Shown piece after piece: positions 1 through 12,489 of a DNA stretch of 64,000 nt. The notes under the pieces were generated by a model. It had not been told where the DNA came from. It did not search any database and saw only the letters and a list, made by a program, of their open reading frames with translations. This DNA is from Dipteris shenzhenensis. Its lineage: Eukaryota > Polypodiophyta > Polypodiopsida > Gleicheniales. Location of the stretch: NCBI GenBank assembly GCA_047967505.1, contig CM106538.1; one strand, 5' to 3'. A program made the position numbers and the translations under genes. The stretch's first letter is position 1, and each line of letters starts with the position of its first letter.

Positions 1-1
1 A

Positions 2-192
2 GGATATATTATTTAGAGATTATTTTGTATGGGGAGGTTTATTCCCATAAGGGAGTTCTAACTACCGTGCAAGAGATGACACAAAAAGGATCAAATCCCA
101 TGAGGGAACTTGAAGTCCCATATGGCAAATAGAAATGCCTAAAAAGGGATATGGATAGAATATATTATTTAGGGATTTTTTGTATTGGGAGG
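2..192. repeat. Short direct repeat pair of about 36 bp
   Basis: An AT-rich segment at about 2-37 recurs with few changes at about 157-192; both contain ATATATTATTTAG and end in GGGAGG. It could be an edge of a decayed element, but no coding frame or terminal motif supports a class. From 193 to 720 I see only AT-rich intergenic sequence with no supportable gene. Confidence 0.4.
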
Positions 193-723
193 GCTTAATA
201 TTTTATTTATTTACCCCTTTCAAACGTTTTCAATGCTTGCAATACTATAAAGAACATACCTATACAAATTATATCACCAAGCCAAAGAACTAAAAAGTGT
301 AAGTACTTGATGAGGAGCTTGTGAATTGATTCAATATTTTAAATAAATCATTCTAGTTAGTTAACCATAATAGTTGTATTTTTTCTTAGTTATTTTATAA
401 GGGATTGGTTCTTATAAAAAATCCCATCAACAATATCATGTATTAACATACAGCAATGCTTGGATTCCAGAAACCTATATTTTCGTTATAGGATATCCAG
501 GAGTTATGACGTTAAGTGTCCTATGATTAGGTCCCTTCTTCTAAATCTAATAGGTATCATTTCCCTTCTCACTTTCCATTAGTTTTGTGATTGTTGTTGT
601 TTGAAGTAATATTTAAAAGTGCCTCAATTTGGCCTTGTATTGTTTTTTGGCTCAAAGAGCCTAGGACTAGATTTAAACCAAGAAAGACACATAGGATCCT
701 CTCCAAAATGACAACCTAAAGGC

Positions 724-1010
724 CACTACAAGAAAAATAGGTAGAAATGGCAATAGGAAATGGCATACAATTTTCATTTTTGCAATTTCTTATGTATGAA
801 AAGGCAGCCATTTGTCAAAGTGCCATATATTTGAAGAAATGGCAGCTAGAAATGGCAACCAATTCTTGAACTGCCATTTCTTGGGAGGAAATAGCAATAG
901 GAAATGGCAAGCTTTTCTTGTTTGCCATTTTTAAGGAATAAATGACAACACAAAATTGCAACAATTTCTTAACTTCCATTTCTTATGATGAAATGGTAGA
1001 TGTTCTTCTA
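724..1010 (+). mobile_element. CACTA-type transposon terminus with subterminal repeats
   Basis: The stretch starting at 724 reads CACTACAAGAAAAATAG, which matches the terminal inverted repeat typical of plant CACTA (En/Spm) transposons. It is followed by many short copies of an AAATGGCA-like motif in both orientations up to about 1010, as expected for the subterminal repeats bound by CACTA transposases. I did not find the matching inverted end (TTCTTGTAGTG) further right, and no CACTA transposase frame is visible, so this is an orphan end or the edge of a non-autonomous or disrupted copy. The three bases just outside (721-723) would be one copy of the 3-bp target duplication. Confidence 0.6.
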
Positions 1011-2550
1011 GCACGTGTCTATGTCTGATGGATATGATACTCTATGTAGGATCTAATGAAAGTAGGATTCTTGTTCTTGCAAATTTTGATGTGGATCAGC
1101 TTTCATTTTCATGGTTCGGCATGTGCAAGTGCAAATAATGTGCATCAATGTGCTTCTAGCATATGTGTGTGTGTCCAATGGGTATGATACTTTGCAAGGA
1201 TTTAATGAGAGGAATATCCTTTCTCTTGCAAAGTATGATGTGGATTAGGTATCATTTTCATGGTCACACATAAGTATTTGTACAATTCTTACCATGCGTC
1301 ATGCAAGAGTGTTAAAAACATGCATAAGTTTGCTTCTAGCATATGTATGTAAGTATGATAGGCATGATAGTTTGCATAGGCCTCAATGAGAGTATGTTCC
1401 TTATTCTTGCAGAGTTTTATCTAGATTGGACATCATTTGCATGGTTGGGCATGTGTACATCATCCACACTTCTTACCATGCATCATGCATGAGTGTTAAT
1501 AAAAATGCATCAGCATTCTTCTAGCCTTTGTGTGTGTGTGTGTGTGTGTGTGTTGGAGGTGTGTTGCTTTGCATAGTCCTTAGTGAGAGTAGCATCATTC
1601 TTCTTGCAAATTATAATGTGTATCAGATAGCATCCGCATGGTTGGGCATACATATTTCCACAATTCTTACCATGCATTGTGCATGAGTGATAAAAATATA
1701 AACTAGTGTATTTCTAGCATATTTTTCTATGTCTGATGTGGGTATGATACTTGTATAGGGATTAGTTACAGTAATTTATTTTATCTTTCAAAGTTTCATG
1801 TGGATTGGGTATCATTTGCATGGTCAGGCATACGTACTTCCACAATTCTTACATGCATTGTGCATGAGTAATAAAAATATGCATCGGTGTGCATACATGT
1901 ATGTCTTTGATGGATAGAATAGTATGAACAGACCTTGAAGAGAGTAATTTCCATGTTCTTTTATGTGAATAGGGTATCATTTTCATGGTTGTACCTACAT
2001 AGTTTCACGTTTCTTTACTTAGCATGTGTTGTGCATGCATGCCAAAATATGCATCAATGTCCTTCTAGCATATTTATATGTGCTCAATGGATGTGATAGT
2101 TTTCACAAGGATTAATGAGAGTAATATCCTTGTGATTTAAAATTTTGATACGGAGTTGGTATCATTTATGTGTTTGAACACGTGTATCTCCACATTTCTT
2201 ACCATGCATCATGTATGAGTGTTTAAATATGCATCTGTGTGTGTCCAATGGATATGATACTTTGCATAGGACTTCAGTGAGAGAAATAACCTTGTGCTTA
2301 CAAAGTTTTATGTGGGTCATGTATCATTTGCATGGTTGGGCATGCATATTTTCAAATGGTTGGGCATGTGTGTCCGATGGATATGATATCTTTCCTAAGA
2401 CTTCATGAGAGTATAATCCTTATTCTTGCAAAGATTTTCAAAACATTTAATGGTCAGGAATGCATGTTTCCATAGTTCTTACCATGCATTGTGCATGAAT
2501 GTGCTTCTAGCAACTCTGTGTATCTCCCATGGGTATGATAATATGCATGT
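1005..2550. repeat. Degenerate tandem array, unit about 150-190 bp, about nine units
   Basis: A composite motif recurs about every 150-190 bases: CTTCTAGCATAT, then a GTGTGT run, then ATGGGTATGATACTTTGCA, a TAATGAGAG block, TATCATTTGCATGG and ACCATGCATNGTGCATGAGTG. Copies begin near 1005, 1152, 1331, 1518, 1710, 1890, 2063, 2229 and 2503. Units are diverged and carry indels, and one contains a pure GT run near 1529-1550. No protein is supported. The array abuts the CACTA terminus and may be internal to that element. Confidence 0.7.
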
Positions 2551-3184
2551 AGCACCTGTAACTATCAAGGTAAACATTACAGTTAAACATCAAAGGTATC
2601 AAATCAAAGTACTCAGAGAGATACTCAGAATGGAAATACATAGTGCATATAGGAAACACATAGATTGCAAAATGAATGTATGAATGAACACAAGAGTTCA
2701 GAAACTACCTTATGGACCCCTCGATATTGTTGGCAATCGACGAACAGGCTGGTAGTTGCCACGCTTGCACCACTCGGTATTCCCACCTAAACCCAGAGAT
2801 TGTTAATGCCTTAACACATGGCACTCATGGTGGACTATGCAAATCTACAATGCTCAATCGACTCATTATTAGAATTTAGATGCATGAAAAGTGCATAAAA
2901 TCATTCTGGCCAAGCCAAGGTAGAGAACTTGTGAAAGAAAAACTAATCTCTAAGAATTCCTCAATACAACAAGAGTTTAAGAACAATTGCTCAGTAGGAA
3001 TCATCTACTTTATTTCTTTGGGACCCTCACTGTCGACATAGTGAGGTCAGAACTAGGATCACTGACCTCGTTGGTGCTCGCTCCCTTTGATTCGCATAAT
3101 AGACATTGTTTCAGATGCTCCTTAGCTTGCTGTTCATGCCTGTGAATTCTTTGATTTTGGACTCCTTTCAATGTCCATCAACCA
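2551..3184. other. No supportable gene
   Basis: Unique-looking intergenic sequence. I see no conserved frame, terminal repeat or RNA gene here. Confidence 0.5.
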
Positions 3185-4560
3185 CTATATTCGGTGTGGC
3201 TGGTTGTAATCCACATATCCTAGTTTGTTCCACTTCTCCCTCTCCATCCGCTCCATCACACCGCAAGGAAGATTGAGCATGGTGCACTCACGATGAGTGA
3301 GTGGATGCTGATAGACATGCAGAAATAGGGATGGGGAATATGCCAATGGCATAAAAGGAGTGTGGTTTTTGGAGTAGTGCTGGTGCAAAAACTGGTCCAC
3401 CTCATGCCACCAAGGTGAGCGAGGTGGCAGATGTAGTGCCAAGGAGTGTGCACTAAGCTCCAACCAAAATCACACTTGCTATAAGCCCCGTTGCAATTGC
3501 TGAATTTGATTAGCCTCCCATGTCTTCAAAAGTGTGGGTTGGAGCATGATACTTCGCCTCCCATTTCTTTGGATCAACTACCACATTGCGTTTTCTCTTT
3601 GTCTACTGCACCCCCGTTTTTGCCACCCTATTGTTGTAGTTTGGATCACAATTGCCCTTATTATTGGAAGCGTTGTAGATTGTCCGAAACTGCCACCCGT
3701 AGCACCAACCGCACTGCCCTCTGCATAGGGGTCCCACCTTCCTACATTTGGATAGTGGCAATTTTCCAAATCGATGGCATTGTGCCACCACTGAATGTGG
3801 CTCTCCCATTCCTTTATGCACTCACTGCAGGGAGCTTAGGAGGTCGTCCAACTAGTCCACATCAACTGATACATTACTAAAAAATTCCACCCGTAGATAA
3901 TGAACCAGTCCTATTGAAGTTCTTCTCCGCAGCGATGCTCTGAATGTACTCCTCATGGAGCGGCTAGATGGCCTCTGTTGATGCTTTTGCATCATGTACC
4001 CTCAACTCTAAGGTAGTAAGTCATGTCTCCATCTACCTCATGTGGCTTGTCTGAGTCTGCCAGAGCATAGCGTTCTCCCATCGAAGCATGGCTACCTCTG
4101 TTTGCATATTCTCAAACTATTGCTATCGGTACTAATGTGTAGACCCCACTGGTGTGCTATATCAATTATAAACCATGCACACACCTTCAACTGGGTAGCC
4201 TGTGTCACTGGTGGCTGAAGTGGGCACCAATGGCAACACCATTATCATGGAATCAGCTGTTTTCCTAAGAATTGCTGAAAGGGGAGAACTCAAACATATC
4301 ATTTGGGAAAAGGTCATCCCCACCCTCTCCTTTGCCACTATGGTCACTGGTTTGGTGCTTGAGCTGATCAATTGCAAGATCCTTTCCCTCCATTGCTCCA
4401 AGCTTGTACCTAAGGGAGAAGAAGAAGTAGGACCCAAAAGTGACTGTGAACTTACCCTTGTGCTAGGCCGAGTGGTTGTCGCAGTCATCACTACAACCAC
4501 AAAAGTTTCCATGACTATAGTCACAAGGTTAGGTGGGGAGCTCACCCCAAATTCTCCTGG
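3185..4560 (-). pseudogene. Decayed minus-strand coding remnant, family unassigned
   Basis: On the minus strand, patches of protein-like sequence appear in shifting frames. Near 4320-4420 there is an acidic patch containing GEGGDDLFPNDMF. Around 3950-4110 a helical, coiled-coil-like patch contains ENMQTEVAMLRWEN and METWLTTLELRVHDAK. At 3750-3590 there is a Gly/Asn-rich patch, and at 3463-3185 a more open 92-codon segment containing HEVDQFLHQHYSKNHTP and WNKLGYVDYNQPHRI. Stops and frame changes separate the patches, so the gene is dead. I do not recognise the family. The context of transposon debris suggests an old transposon accessory protein, but that is inference. Plus-strand frames here are the complement of these patches and look less protein-like. 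Confidence 0.3.
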
Positions 4561-5610
4561 AGGTCTTGAAACTATGGGTAGAGGCGTCGATGCTCTGCTG
4601 TTGTTATTGTTTCTACCTTCCTCCCTGCGTCTCTTTTTGTTTCTACCTTCCTTCCTATGCCTCTATTTGTTCCTCCCCTACGCTCCTGAACCACTTGTGT
4701 CAAATAATAGCTCTCCATGCGCACTTCATCTAGCTGCTACAACACATCCATGCAATATGCCATTGACTCCTATGGAAGAAACCTATTGACGACCGCAAAG
4801 AAGTGCACAAAGGAAGATTTTGTACATGAAGCTGAATACATATATTCTTGCTTGCATTTGCAATGCAGCTTATCAAAATATGTTAGGCTTTGTGGTTGTG
4901 GAGATGCATTGGTTGAAGGTTATCTCTCTAATTCAAATCATGCTACCTATTCTTTGGAGGCTAGAATCGCACTGATGCATATATGCGAAAGATTGAATTG
5001 AAAATGCATCTGAACAAAGTTAATCATCATTAAGAGATCACTTTAGTAATAATATTTTGTACATGTAGCAACTTTTGTGCTTACAATCACCTGCCATAGA
5101 CTAATGGCCATAAACCTCGAGACCCAATATATATATAGAAAGCCACAAATAAATATTGACAATCTAGTATAGCACTACATCAATGTTACCCACAAAAAAT
5201 GGATCAATGGCAAATAGTAATGTAGAAGGATGGTGGAGGATTACAAAACCCACATTATCTAGAGATTACCCATTCAAACAGGCACAAAATTTCATACCCT
5301 CTTTGCTGTAAGCATGGGTTAATATCATGTAGAAACATCTATTGCCTTGTAGTTCCATGAACTTGTTCCTTATCCCTTCATTTGTGACTATGCTTAAATA
5401 GCCATGCCTTCTACATGGGGGTCCTTTTACGAAACATAAATTTTTGTGAAGTAAAATGGCACTTTCCCTTGGTTTTGACAATGAAGAAAGTTACATAATG
5501 CATGTAGAATTTTGGAAAGCTGATGGTTTTCATAAAAACTTCACAAATGAGAACTATACAAAACATATATCAATTGTCATCTTTAACAAACTACACTCAT
5601 GTGACATAAA

Positions 5611-5718
5611 AACCATGAAATCGACCTAGTAGTTGTACATTTCAAAAACCATGAAATTGACCATGTAGTTGAATATTTCAAAAACCATGAAATCGACCAA
5701 GTAGTTGAACATTTCAAA
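5611..5718. repeat. 36-bp tandem repeat, three copies
   Basis: The motif AACCATGAAATCGACC starts at 5611, 5647 and 5683, giving an exact 36-bp period with a few substitutions. The open frame across it on the minus strand is a by-product of the period being a multiple of three. The surrounding stretch 4561-5610 shows no supportable gene. Confidence 0.75.
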
Positions 5719-7884
5719 ATGTCGAATTCAAAGTGACTTCCATGAAATATGCATATCCATATGTGGGAAAGATACATTTGTGGGTGGGGATCTAGGACTC
5801 CATTTTCCATCAGCTAATAAAGCTTAAAAGGTTTTGGGAAATTTTTGGCCTTCCATATGTGGTAGCCTAAGTGAAGCCGACCGGCTTTTGAAGAAGCTCA
5901 TTTTTCCATGGGATCAGAGCCACGTGGTAGAGATCTAGAGATCCCAGTTTTGTTTCATCTAGATCAGCGCCCCTTTCCCTTTCTCTCTCTCCGGCCCCCT
6001 CCCTCCGACTGCCTCTCTTCCTTTCTCTCTCTTTCTTCCTCCTCTCCGGCAGGCCTATTGAATGATACATGTCATTCATCTTGTTTATCTTTCAATCTCC
6101 TTTCCCGCTCCCCTTCCTACAATACAACTCCATCTGCCCCTTCCAGCTGCACACAGACGATTTTTGCTTTTCATAGGAACAGATTATAGTACGTAGAATA
6201 TCCTGATTTTCACCTCAGCACTTGTCTGGGTACGGCCCCAAATGCAATTTATGTGGCTTCCAAGAAGTTAGATAGGTACCTACGCAATGCCAACACGCAC
6301 GTTGATCAAGTCGAAGAAATACTGTAAGGCAATCTTCTTTCTAGATTTTTTATATTTCTTATTTGTGTGACTTGTAACATGATTCCGTTCATTGTAGCAT
6401 GAACCATATCCTTATTTCCGTTCAATCTCCGATTCTAATTAGATCTACTCCCACACCTTTGCCATTTTGCGGTGGATGCCATAGCCTAGATGCTTGGAGG
6501 CAAAGCCATTGAGGGGCGTCCTGCTTGAAGTCACGTCTCGAGTGCTCATCAGGTATTTTGTTTGCCTATAGAAAAATTGATTTGGAAAGAAATTCCCTTA
6601 TGTAGGTAGACACGGATTGTGAGGAAAGGATCTTCTCTTTCTCTTACTCTTAACGCTTCTAATACGCTTGTGGAAAATGTTTCTGCACTCTTTGGAAGAC
6701 TACAAAAATGCCTGAACAAGCTGAACAAGTCTAGAGATGGCACACATTGTATGCGCCCTCTCTCAGAGGAAAGGTAATATGCTCCTCTTGATTCTATGCT
6801 TTGACTATGATCAGTCGCTAAGAAGGTTAAGATTCTTGATAGAATTCTTCGCACTTTTGCAAGGTACTGTCATGTTTGCATGTTCCAGTTCCATTGTTCA
6901 CCTGCCAAACAATCTTTAATGAACAGCCTGATGACCAAATGAAAAGATATTCCTAGTTTTCTGTATCTAGAAATATAGAATAAATTTTACCTTATTGGAA
7001 GGAGAACTATTTCTCACCAAATCAAAATGATCAGATCCTGTATGTCCTAATTTCTCAGCTGGGTGTTCATTTCAAGTCAACAATGCCAACTGTCGATTTT
7101 TGCCTCTATTACAGCATATGCTAAACGTGATATTAGTTGTCCCTATTGCTCTCTAAGTTTGTGTCAATCATCTGAGGCCTTTTGATTCCCTTGTAAACTA
7201 AGTCATTGTCTTGTTCCCCTGACTCTTCGCCTTGCATAGAGCTTTGTTTAACCTCAAGCTCTATTAGCTTGTGGATTTGCACACCTGCTTGTTTCAAATG
7301 GAGATTGATTGACAAGCACCCAATGAGGAAAGGTTTGAATGACTTCAACAGTCAATTGGCAATGGTCATCTGGTATTGATCGTTCTATTACAATAGTTGA
7401 TTTGCACGGGCAATGCATCCTTTGGTGGTAGAAGTGATGCATCCTCAACTGTGCATTTATTTGCAAGATATTTTAGGAAACTTAGCTACTAGTCCACAAC
7501 AATCTCCAAACTCAGAACGACCTTTCCCCATCTCCAGTCCCTCATATCTAGTACAAACAATAGAAGAGCAGTTGATTCCTTGGCAATATTTTGCACAAGT
7601 ATCCTCGATCACTTAACACTAAATTCATAGCATGACTTTGCCACTAAACTGTTCTTAAGATGATCTAGAAGGCATGATCTCTTTCTATTTGCTTCTCTTA
7701 TCTCTCTCATGGCATGAGGTCTTTTCTCTCTTTGTAACTTGGGCCATACCTCTTGATGCCCTCCTTGCATGGTGAATGGCACCGAAAGAAAGAAACTCTT
7801 GTGTGTTCTCTAGTAGATGTCTATCATGTTGCTATCAGCTGTGTTGGGTGCTTGTCGAAGGTCGAAGAATATTGAGGCTGAAGG
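5719..7884. other. No supportable gene
   Basis: Pyrimidine-rich patches (5970-6060) and scattered short frames, none with recognisable domains or consistent splice structure. A weak cysteine-containing patch near 6230-6260 could be a very old zinc-finger transposase trace, but I would not defend it. Confidence 0.4.
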
Positions 7885-8600
7885 CATAGTTAGGGGAAAC
7901 GGAAACGGGGAAATGGGGAAAAACGGAAACGTTTTGAGATTTTTGGGAGGGCTGAAACGGGGAAATGCCATGTCAGCAAGGGGGGGTTTTAGAAAAGGGG
8001 GGTTTGAGATGAGAACACCCACATTTAGAATGCTACAGCCTACAACCTACCTGTAACTTAAAATATAGTACATAATACTTACCACATCACTTAGAAGTTA
8101 GAACTCAGAACAAGTTACAAATTAGAACTTGGAAGTTAACTTAGAAGGTTGAAAGAGAGGGCTGAAAGAGGGGGCTGAAGGAGGGTTGAAGCTTGAAAGA
8201 GAGCTGAAGGAGTGGAGTTTGAGCTTTGAAGGAGGGCTGAAGGGAAGTAGATGATGATGGAGGGTTGAAGCAGCGTCCATGAGAGAAAGGAGTACAAAGG
8301 AGTGAATGGGGCTCAAGGAGGGCTGGAAAACCTTGAGTATGGAGAGAGTATGAGGCTGAAGGAGTGAAACATTGCACAGGAGGCCAAAATCGAAATCAAA
8401 ATGACCAAAATCGGCGGATTTTTGAGACCCTAGACACTTTGTTGTCTGAAACGGGCCGTTTTTGTGTCCTGATACGTGTTTCAGACTGGCTGAAACGTTT
8501 CAGCCAGCCGTTTCAGGGTCCTGAAATGCGTTTCAGGATCCAGGCTTCCCTGAAACGGTGTTTCAGGCCTGGCTGGGCTTTGAAACACGCTTCAGGGTAA
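7885..8600. repeat. GAAACG-rich block with palindromes, candidate transposon end
   Basis: The hexamer GAAACG or its complement CGTTTC occurs about ten times, clustered at both sides of this block (7895-7960 and 8445-8570). The right cluster contains a perfect 22-bp palindrome at 8486-8507. Next to it, CCGTTTCAGGG at 8508-8518 has its inverted copy CCCTGAAACGG about 35 bases further right. Between the clusters lies a purine-rich GAAGGAGGGCTGAAG repeat (8150-8250). Short motifs clustered at two ends resemble subterminal repeats of a non-autonomous DNA transposon, but no clear terminal inverted repeat was found. Confidence 0.4.
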
Positions 8601-8939
8601 CTGTGGAAGGCATACATTTGAAAATTTGAGGAGACTAGATCAAAATCTTCATGCAGCCTATGTTTGCCATTTATGCTACTGCTCATATATGCGAGGACTG
8701 TGATAAGTTCCACGTCATGATAAAGAATGCTTAAGCATAAAATAAAGTTAGGATAGAGCTGATATGGAACGACCTTAGAGAATTTTTGCATGTGTTTGTG
8801 TTGGAGGAGTAGTGATTCTAAAAAATGCATGGTATGAGATCAAAATCTGCTCCATTGTGAGCATGAGATGTGTGCCATATGGGAAGATCATCATGGACTT
8901 GCCTGGCCCAACTCTATGCTGCTCTGCGGATAGCTTATA

Positions 8940-10615
8940 AGCTAACAAATGGGCATCTTGTTGGCAGATTTGCCAGTAGGAATGGTAGAGGAATGGTCAT
9001 GTAGGCTGAGTAGAAAAGCAGCACAGATTGGCAAAGAATGGGGCAGGTGGAAGCTCAGCAAATGGGACTATATACAGGCTGGAAGGGGACTTAAATATGG
9101 TATGACCTGGTTGGTCAAGATGGACCAGTTTTTGGGTTAGCAGCCAACAAGCCAGTCTATAGATTTGTAGACCAGAGAGTTTGTAGAAAGGCCCATTGGC
9201 CAGAAGATGGGCGTTGTCCACTATTGCAGATGGACGTGAAGTCCACACCCTTTGATGGGCAGATTAAGGGGGAGGTCTATGTTGAGCAGACTGTAATTTT
9301 TGAGGTAAAGGAGAAGCACTTGGTGTGCAAGTTGAAAAGGCATTGTACGGGATGAAACAGGCCTAAAGAGCTTGGTATCAAAGGATTGATTAGTTCTCTA
9401 CCAGGATTGGACTCACTTGGAGTTCATGAGACGCCAACCTCTACACATGCGTACAAGGTGATCTTGTCATGCTCATCATATTATACGTGAATTGTGAATG
9501 ACCTCAACCTCTTTCAAAATGATCAGAAAAGAATAGGAGATACACCGGTCACACTACAAAATGAATTTGAGATGACAGATCTTGGGGAGCTTCGTTACTT
9601 CTCAGCATGGAGATTCCTTATCCAGCATAGGTATTGTGTGGAACTTCTAAAGAGATTCTGGATGGCGAATTGCAGTCCAGCAGTTAATCCTATGGATCCA
9701 GGGGTCAGTGTTCCAAATATGACTCTTCTGCCATGGTGGACAGCACACAACATCACCAGTTTGGGATGTCTTCTCTATCTCACCAGCACACAACATCACC
9801 AGTCGGTGGGATGTCTTCTGTCATGGTGGACAGCACACATCACCAGTTGGTGGGATGTCTTCTCCTTCTCACCAACACAAGCCCAAACATATCTTTTGCG
9901 GTTAGGGTGTTGAGCAGGTTTTCACAAATCACCACCAGTCACATCGGTCTGTAGGTTTTAGCTTGAGTTTTTAGGGGACCTAATGTCATGTAGAACACCA
10001 AATTCAAATCGTATATTGATTGTTTTCTCCGATATCTAGAGGGAACACATGATTATGGTATCTGCTACTCCCAAGGGGCTCAGCTGGAAGGATCCACCAA
10101 CTCAAATTGGGGAGGAGACATTGATACTCAGGATTATGGTATCTTCTACTCCCAAGGGGTTGAGGTGGAAGGATACACTGACTCAGATTGGGGAGGAGAC
10201 GTTGATACTCGACAGTCTACTACAGTATCTAGCTTCTTGCTTGGCTCGTGATTCATTTCCTGGTCAAGTAAGAAACAGCAAACGGTGGCACTCTTTTCAA
10301 AAGAATCAGAGTACTGAACTGCGAGATTGGCATCGTGCGAAGCTGTCTGGCTCAGATAGTTGTTATCGATGGGGGACATGCACAGGATGACCCTACAGTA
10401 ATCCAGTGGGACAATGAAAGCTGCATTGCAATTGCATTATTATTATTATTATTGCTACACAATCCAGCATTCCATAATGGCACGAAACATATAAAGGTGG
10501 ACTGTCATTTCATCTGCAAGCTGATTGGAGCAGATGGTAGAGCTTGTTCATTATTCAACAAAGGAGAATGTAGCTAATCTCCTGACGAAGGCATTTTCTA
10601 GGAGCAGCTTGAATA
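8940..10615 (+). pseudogene. Ty1/copia pol remnant (reverse transcriptase and RNase H)
   Basis: Several frames together spell a decayed copia polyprotein. MDVKSTPFDGQ near 9220-9260 matches the RT block usually read as MDVKSAFLNG. Near 9330-9390 there is an ALYG-K-QA-RAW type block. The YVDD region near 9480-9500 is broken by a short insertion, and FEMTDLGELRYF follows at 9565-9600. RNase H-like blocks appear at 10060-10300, including TDSDWGGDVDT and SKKQQTVALSS in shifted frame. The end is marked by KENVANLLTKAFS at 10560-10600, the usual copia C terminus. A tandem duplication of about 80 bp (10060-10125 and 10135-10205) and a repeated CAGCACACAACATCACCAG block near 9740-9845 add to the damage. 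The element is dead and no 5' LTR is recognised. Confidence 0.75.
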
Positions 10616-10639
10616 TCTTCTTTAGCTTGTGTATATTGG

Positions 10640-11340
10640 CCCACAGCCAGAGGGGTTGAAATAGGGCAGCGCCTCCCTGTGAGCTCCTTTGCCAGGACAT
10701 TAGGGCTGCCATGGTTTTTGTATTTAGGTGTTATTATGCCCTAGTTTTGGCAGGAACCTGAGAGGGAATCCTTTTTAGGGTTAGATTTAGTAGGGGCTGA
10801 AGACCCTGCTGTTTGCAGCAAGCTGCTGCAGACTGTGGCAGCCTTAGTAACTGCCCTGGGCTGCCTGGAGCAGTCCAAAAAAAGGCCCAGTAGTAGGGCC
10901 TTTTATAGGCCAGCAACCAGGTGTCACAGACCTAGTCTGTACCAGTTGACTAGCCAACCAGATTGGTCAGCTGACCGACTGGCTAAATCGGCTAGTTCTG
11001 GCCGGCTATATAACCCCTCCATTTGTGTCACTCCTACATTTAGCAGTCTCTCCTGCGAATTGTTTCATGCCTACCGTGTCTACCTAAGCCTCTCCTACAG
11101 GCTTGTGGAGCAGAATTTCTGGTGCAGCCTTCAGTTTTTGCTGGAACTTTAAAGTGACTTTTTGATGCAACAATATATTTTCAGTTCTGAACACTATGTT
11201 TTTCTCAGTTATCTGCAAGTCGAATTTCTTTGTGTGCATAGTAGTGCAAATTATCTCCTAGGCAAATCTCTCTTCTACTTTCTACACTCTAAATTGAATT
11301 GTTTCTGACCAAATAGGCATGTGTATTCTTATACCAAGCT
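10640..11340 (+). mobile_element. Probable copia LTR or terminal region
   Basis: This stretch directly follows the copia RNase H end. It is GC-richer than its surroundings, contains CTGCAG-rich patches and a clear TATA box, and has the layout of a U3-R region. I could not define both ends or find a partner copy upstream, so the boundaries are approximate. An ACCAAGCTCTGGGAGC block near 11330 resembles a degenerate tRNA-type sequence. Confidence 0.4.
11007..11013 (+). promoter_or_regulatory. TATA box in LTR-like region
   Basis: TATATAA within GGCTATATAACCCCTCC, a strong plant TATA context, about 400 bases past the copia coding end. It would be the retroelement promoter. Confidence 0.5.
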
Positions 11341-12316
11341 CTGGGAGCATGTTGAGACCCTTACGCCACATCTAACATTATGCACCAACCAAAGTGCTTT
11401 TCTCAGCTTATAGGTTGGTACTATTTGAATGTGCATATTTTTTATAGTAATTGCATTGTGTAGTTTTGTAGGATGTTATCGTGATCAAAACCTACCATTG
11501 GTGGACTTTGTTTTGAAAATTTGATCAAGTATTTATGTGTAACTTATAAGAATATTGTTGCTATCCTAACTTACTGATTTATGCTCTTCACAATGTGTTT
11601 CAATATGATTGAATTCCTTGAATTGATTATCTAGATCGACACTTGCTTTGGTTTAAATAGTGAAAATTTCTTGGATCTGTAAGTTTATACTTCTCAGCAT
11701 CATGCTCCATGTATGATATGAGATGCTCTCATCACAACATATCTGGTATGATGGGGTGCTCAAGATGTTGGTGGGAGTATGTGGGGGCTAGGGATTGCAA
11801 GGTGGTTGACTTGGAGAACAAGTGGAGGGCTATTTTGAGACAAACTATCACAATACTCCAAGGTTCTTGATTATGTATAGGGTTGTTTGAGTAATTGATA
11901 CTAGATCTTGTTGTTTTACTGATGGGGTCATTGGTGTAGGTGGAATAGAAGGCAATCACGCTCCTTCAAGGTCTCTATTGGTAGCGTAGAGTTGCTTTTT
12001 AAGCTATATATCTGAAGTCCCAGTTACAGGTTTGTCAATTCAACATGGTTTTTTGTAAGAAGAAATTTATATGGGATTTAGTCTTTTTGTTTTTTCGTAG
12101 CAGGTTGATTTTTTTGGAGAAGGTGGCAATCTGTATGGATCAAAGTGTCAACCTAGGGTTGGAAACCATAGTCTATCTCCTAGCCAGACAGTGAGATAGG
12201 AAGGACAACCATTCTTGAGATAGGATGGTAGTTTGAGTTCTTAGTTTAACTGCTTTAATTTCAAACGGTGTGGTTGTGGAATCTCTTAAGATAGAGATAA
12301 AGCTTTAGCAATGTAT

Positions 12317-12320
<4 letters not shown>
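11341..12320. other. No supportable gene
   Basis: AT-rich intergenic sequence. No conserved frame was recognised. Confidence 0.5.

Positions 12321-12375
<55 letters not shown>
12321..12375. repeat. (TC)n microsatellite
   Basis: A nearly perfect CT/TC dinucleotide run interrupted by one CCC. Confidence 0.95.
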
Positions 12376-12489
12376 TGTCCCTTCTTTTGATTGTTCTGCA
12401 AACATTTTATGAGTCTCTTCTAATATTTAGTAGAGAAAGCATCTTGGTTTTTAATTGTCTTATGGGAAAGAAATATTTTGGGTGAAAGA

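Noticed and set aside
3491-3880. Plus-strand frame of 129 codons
   Set aside because: It is the complement of minus-strand coding-like patches and its composition is not protein-like.
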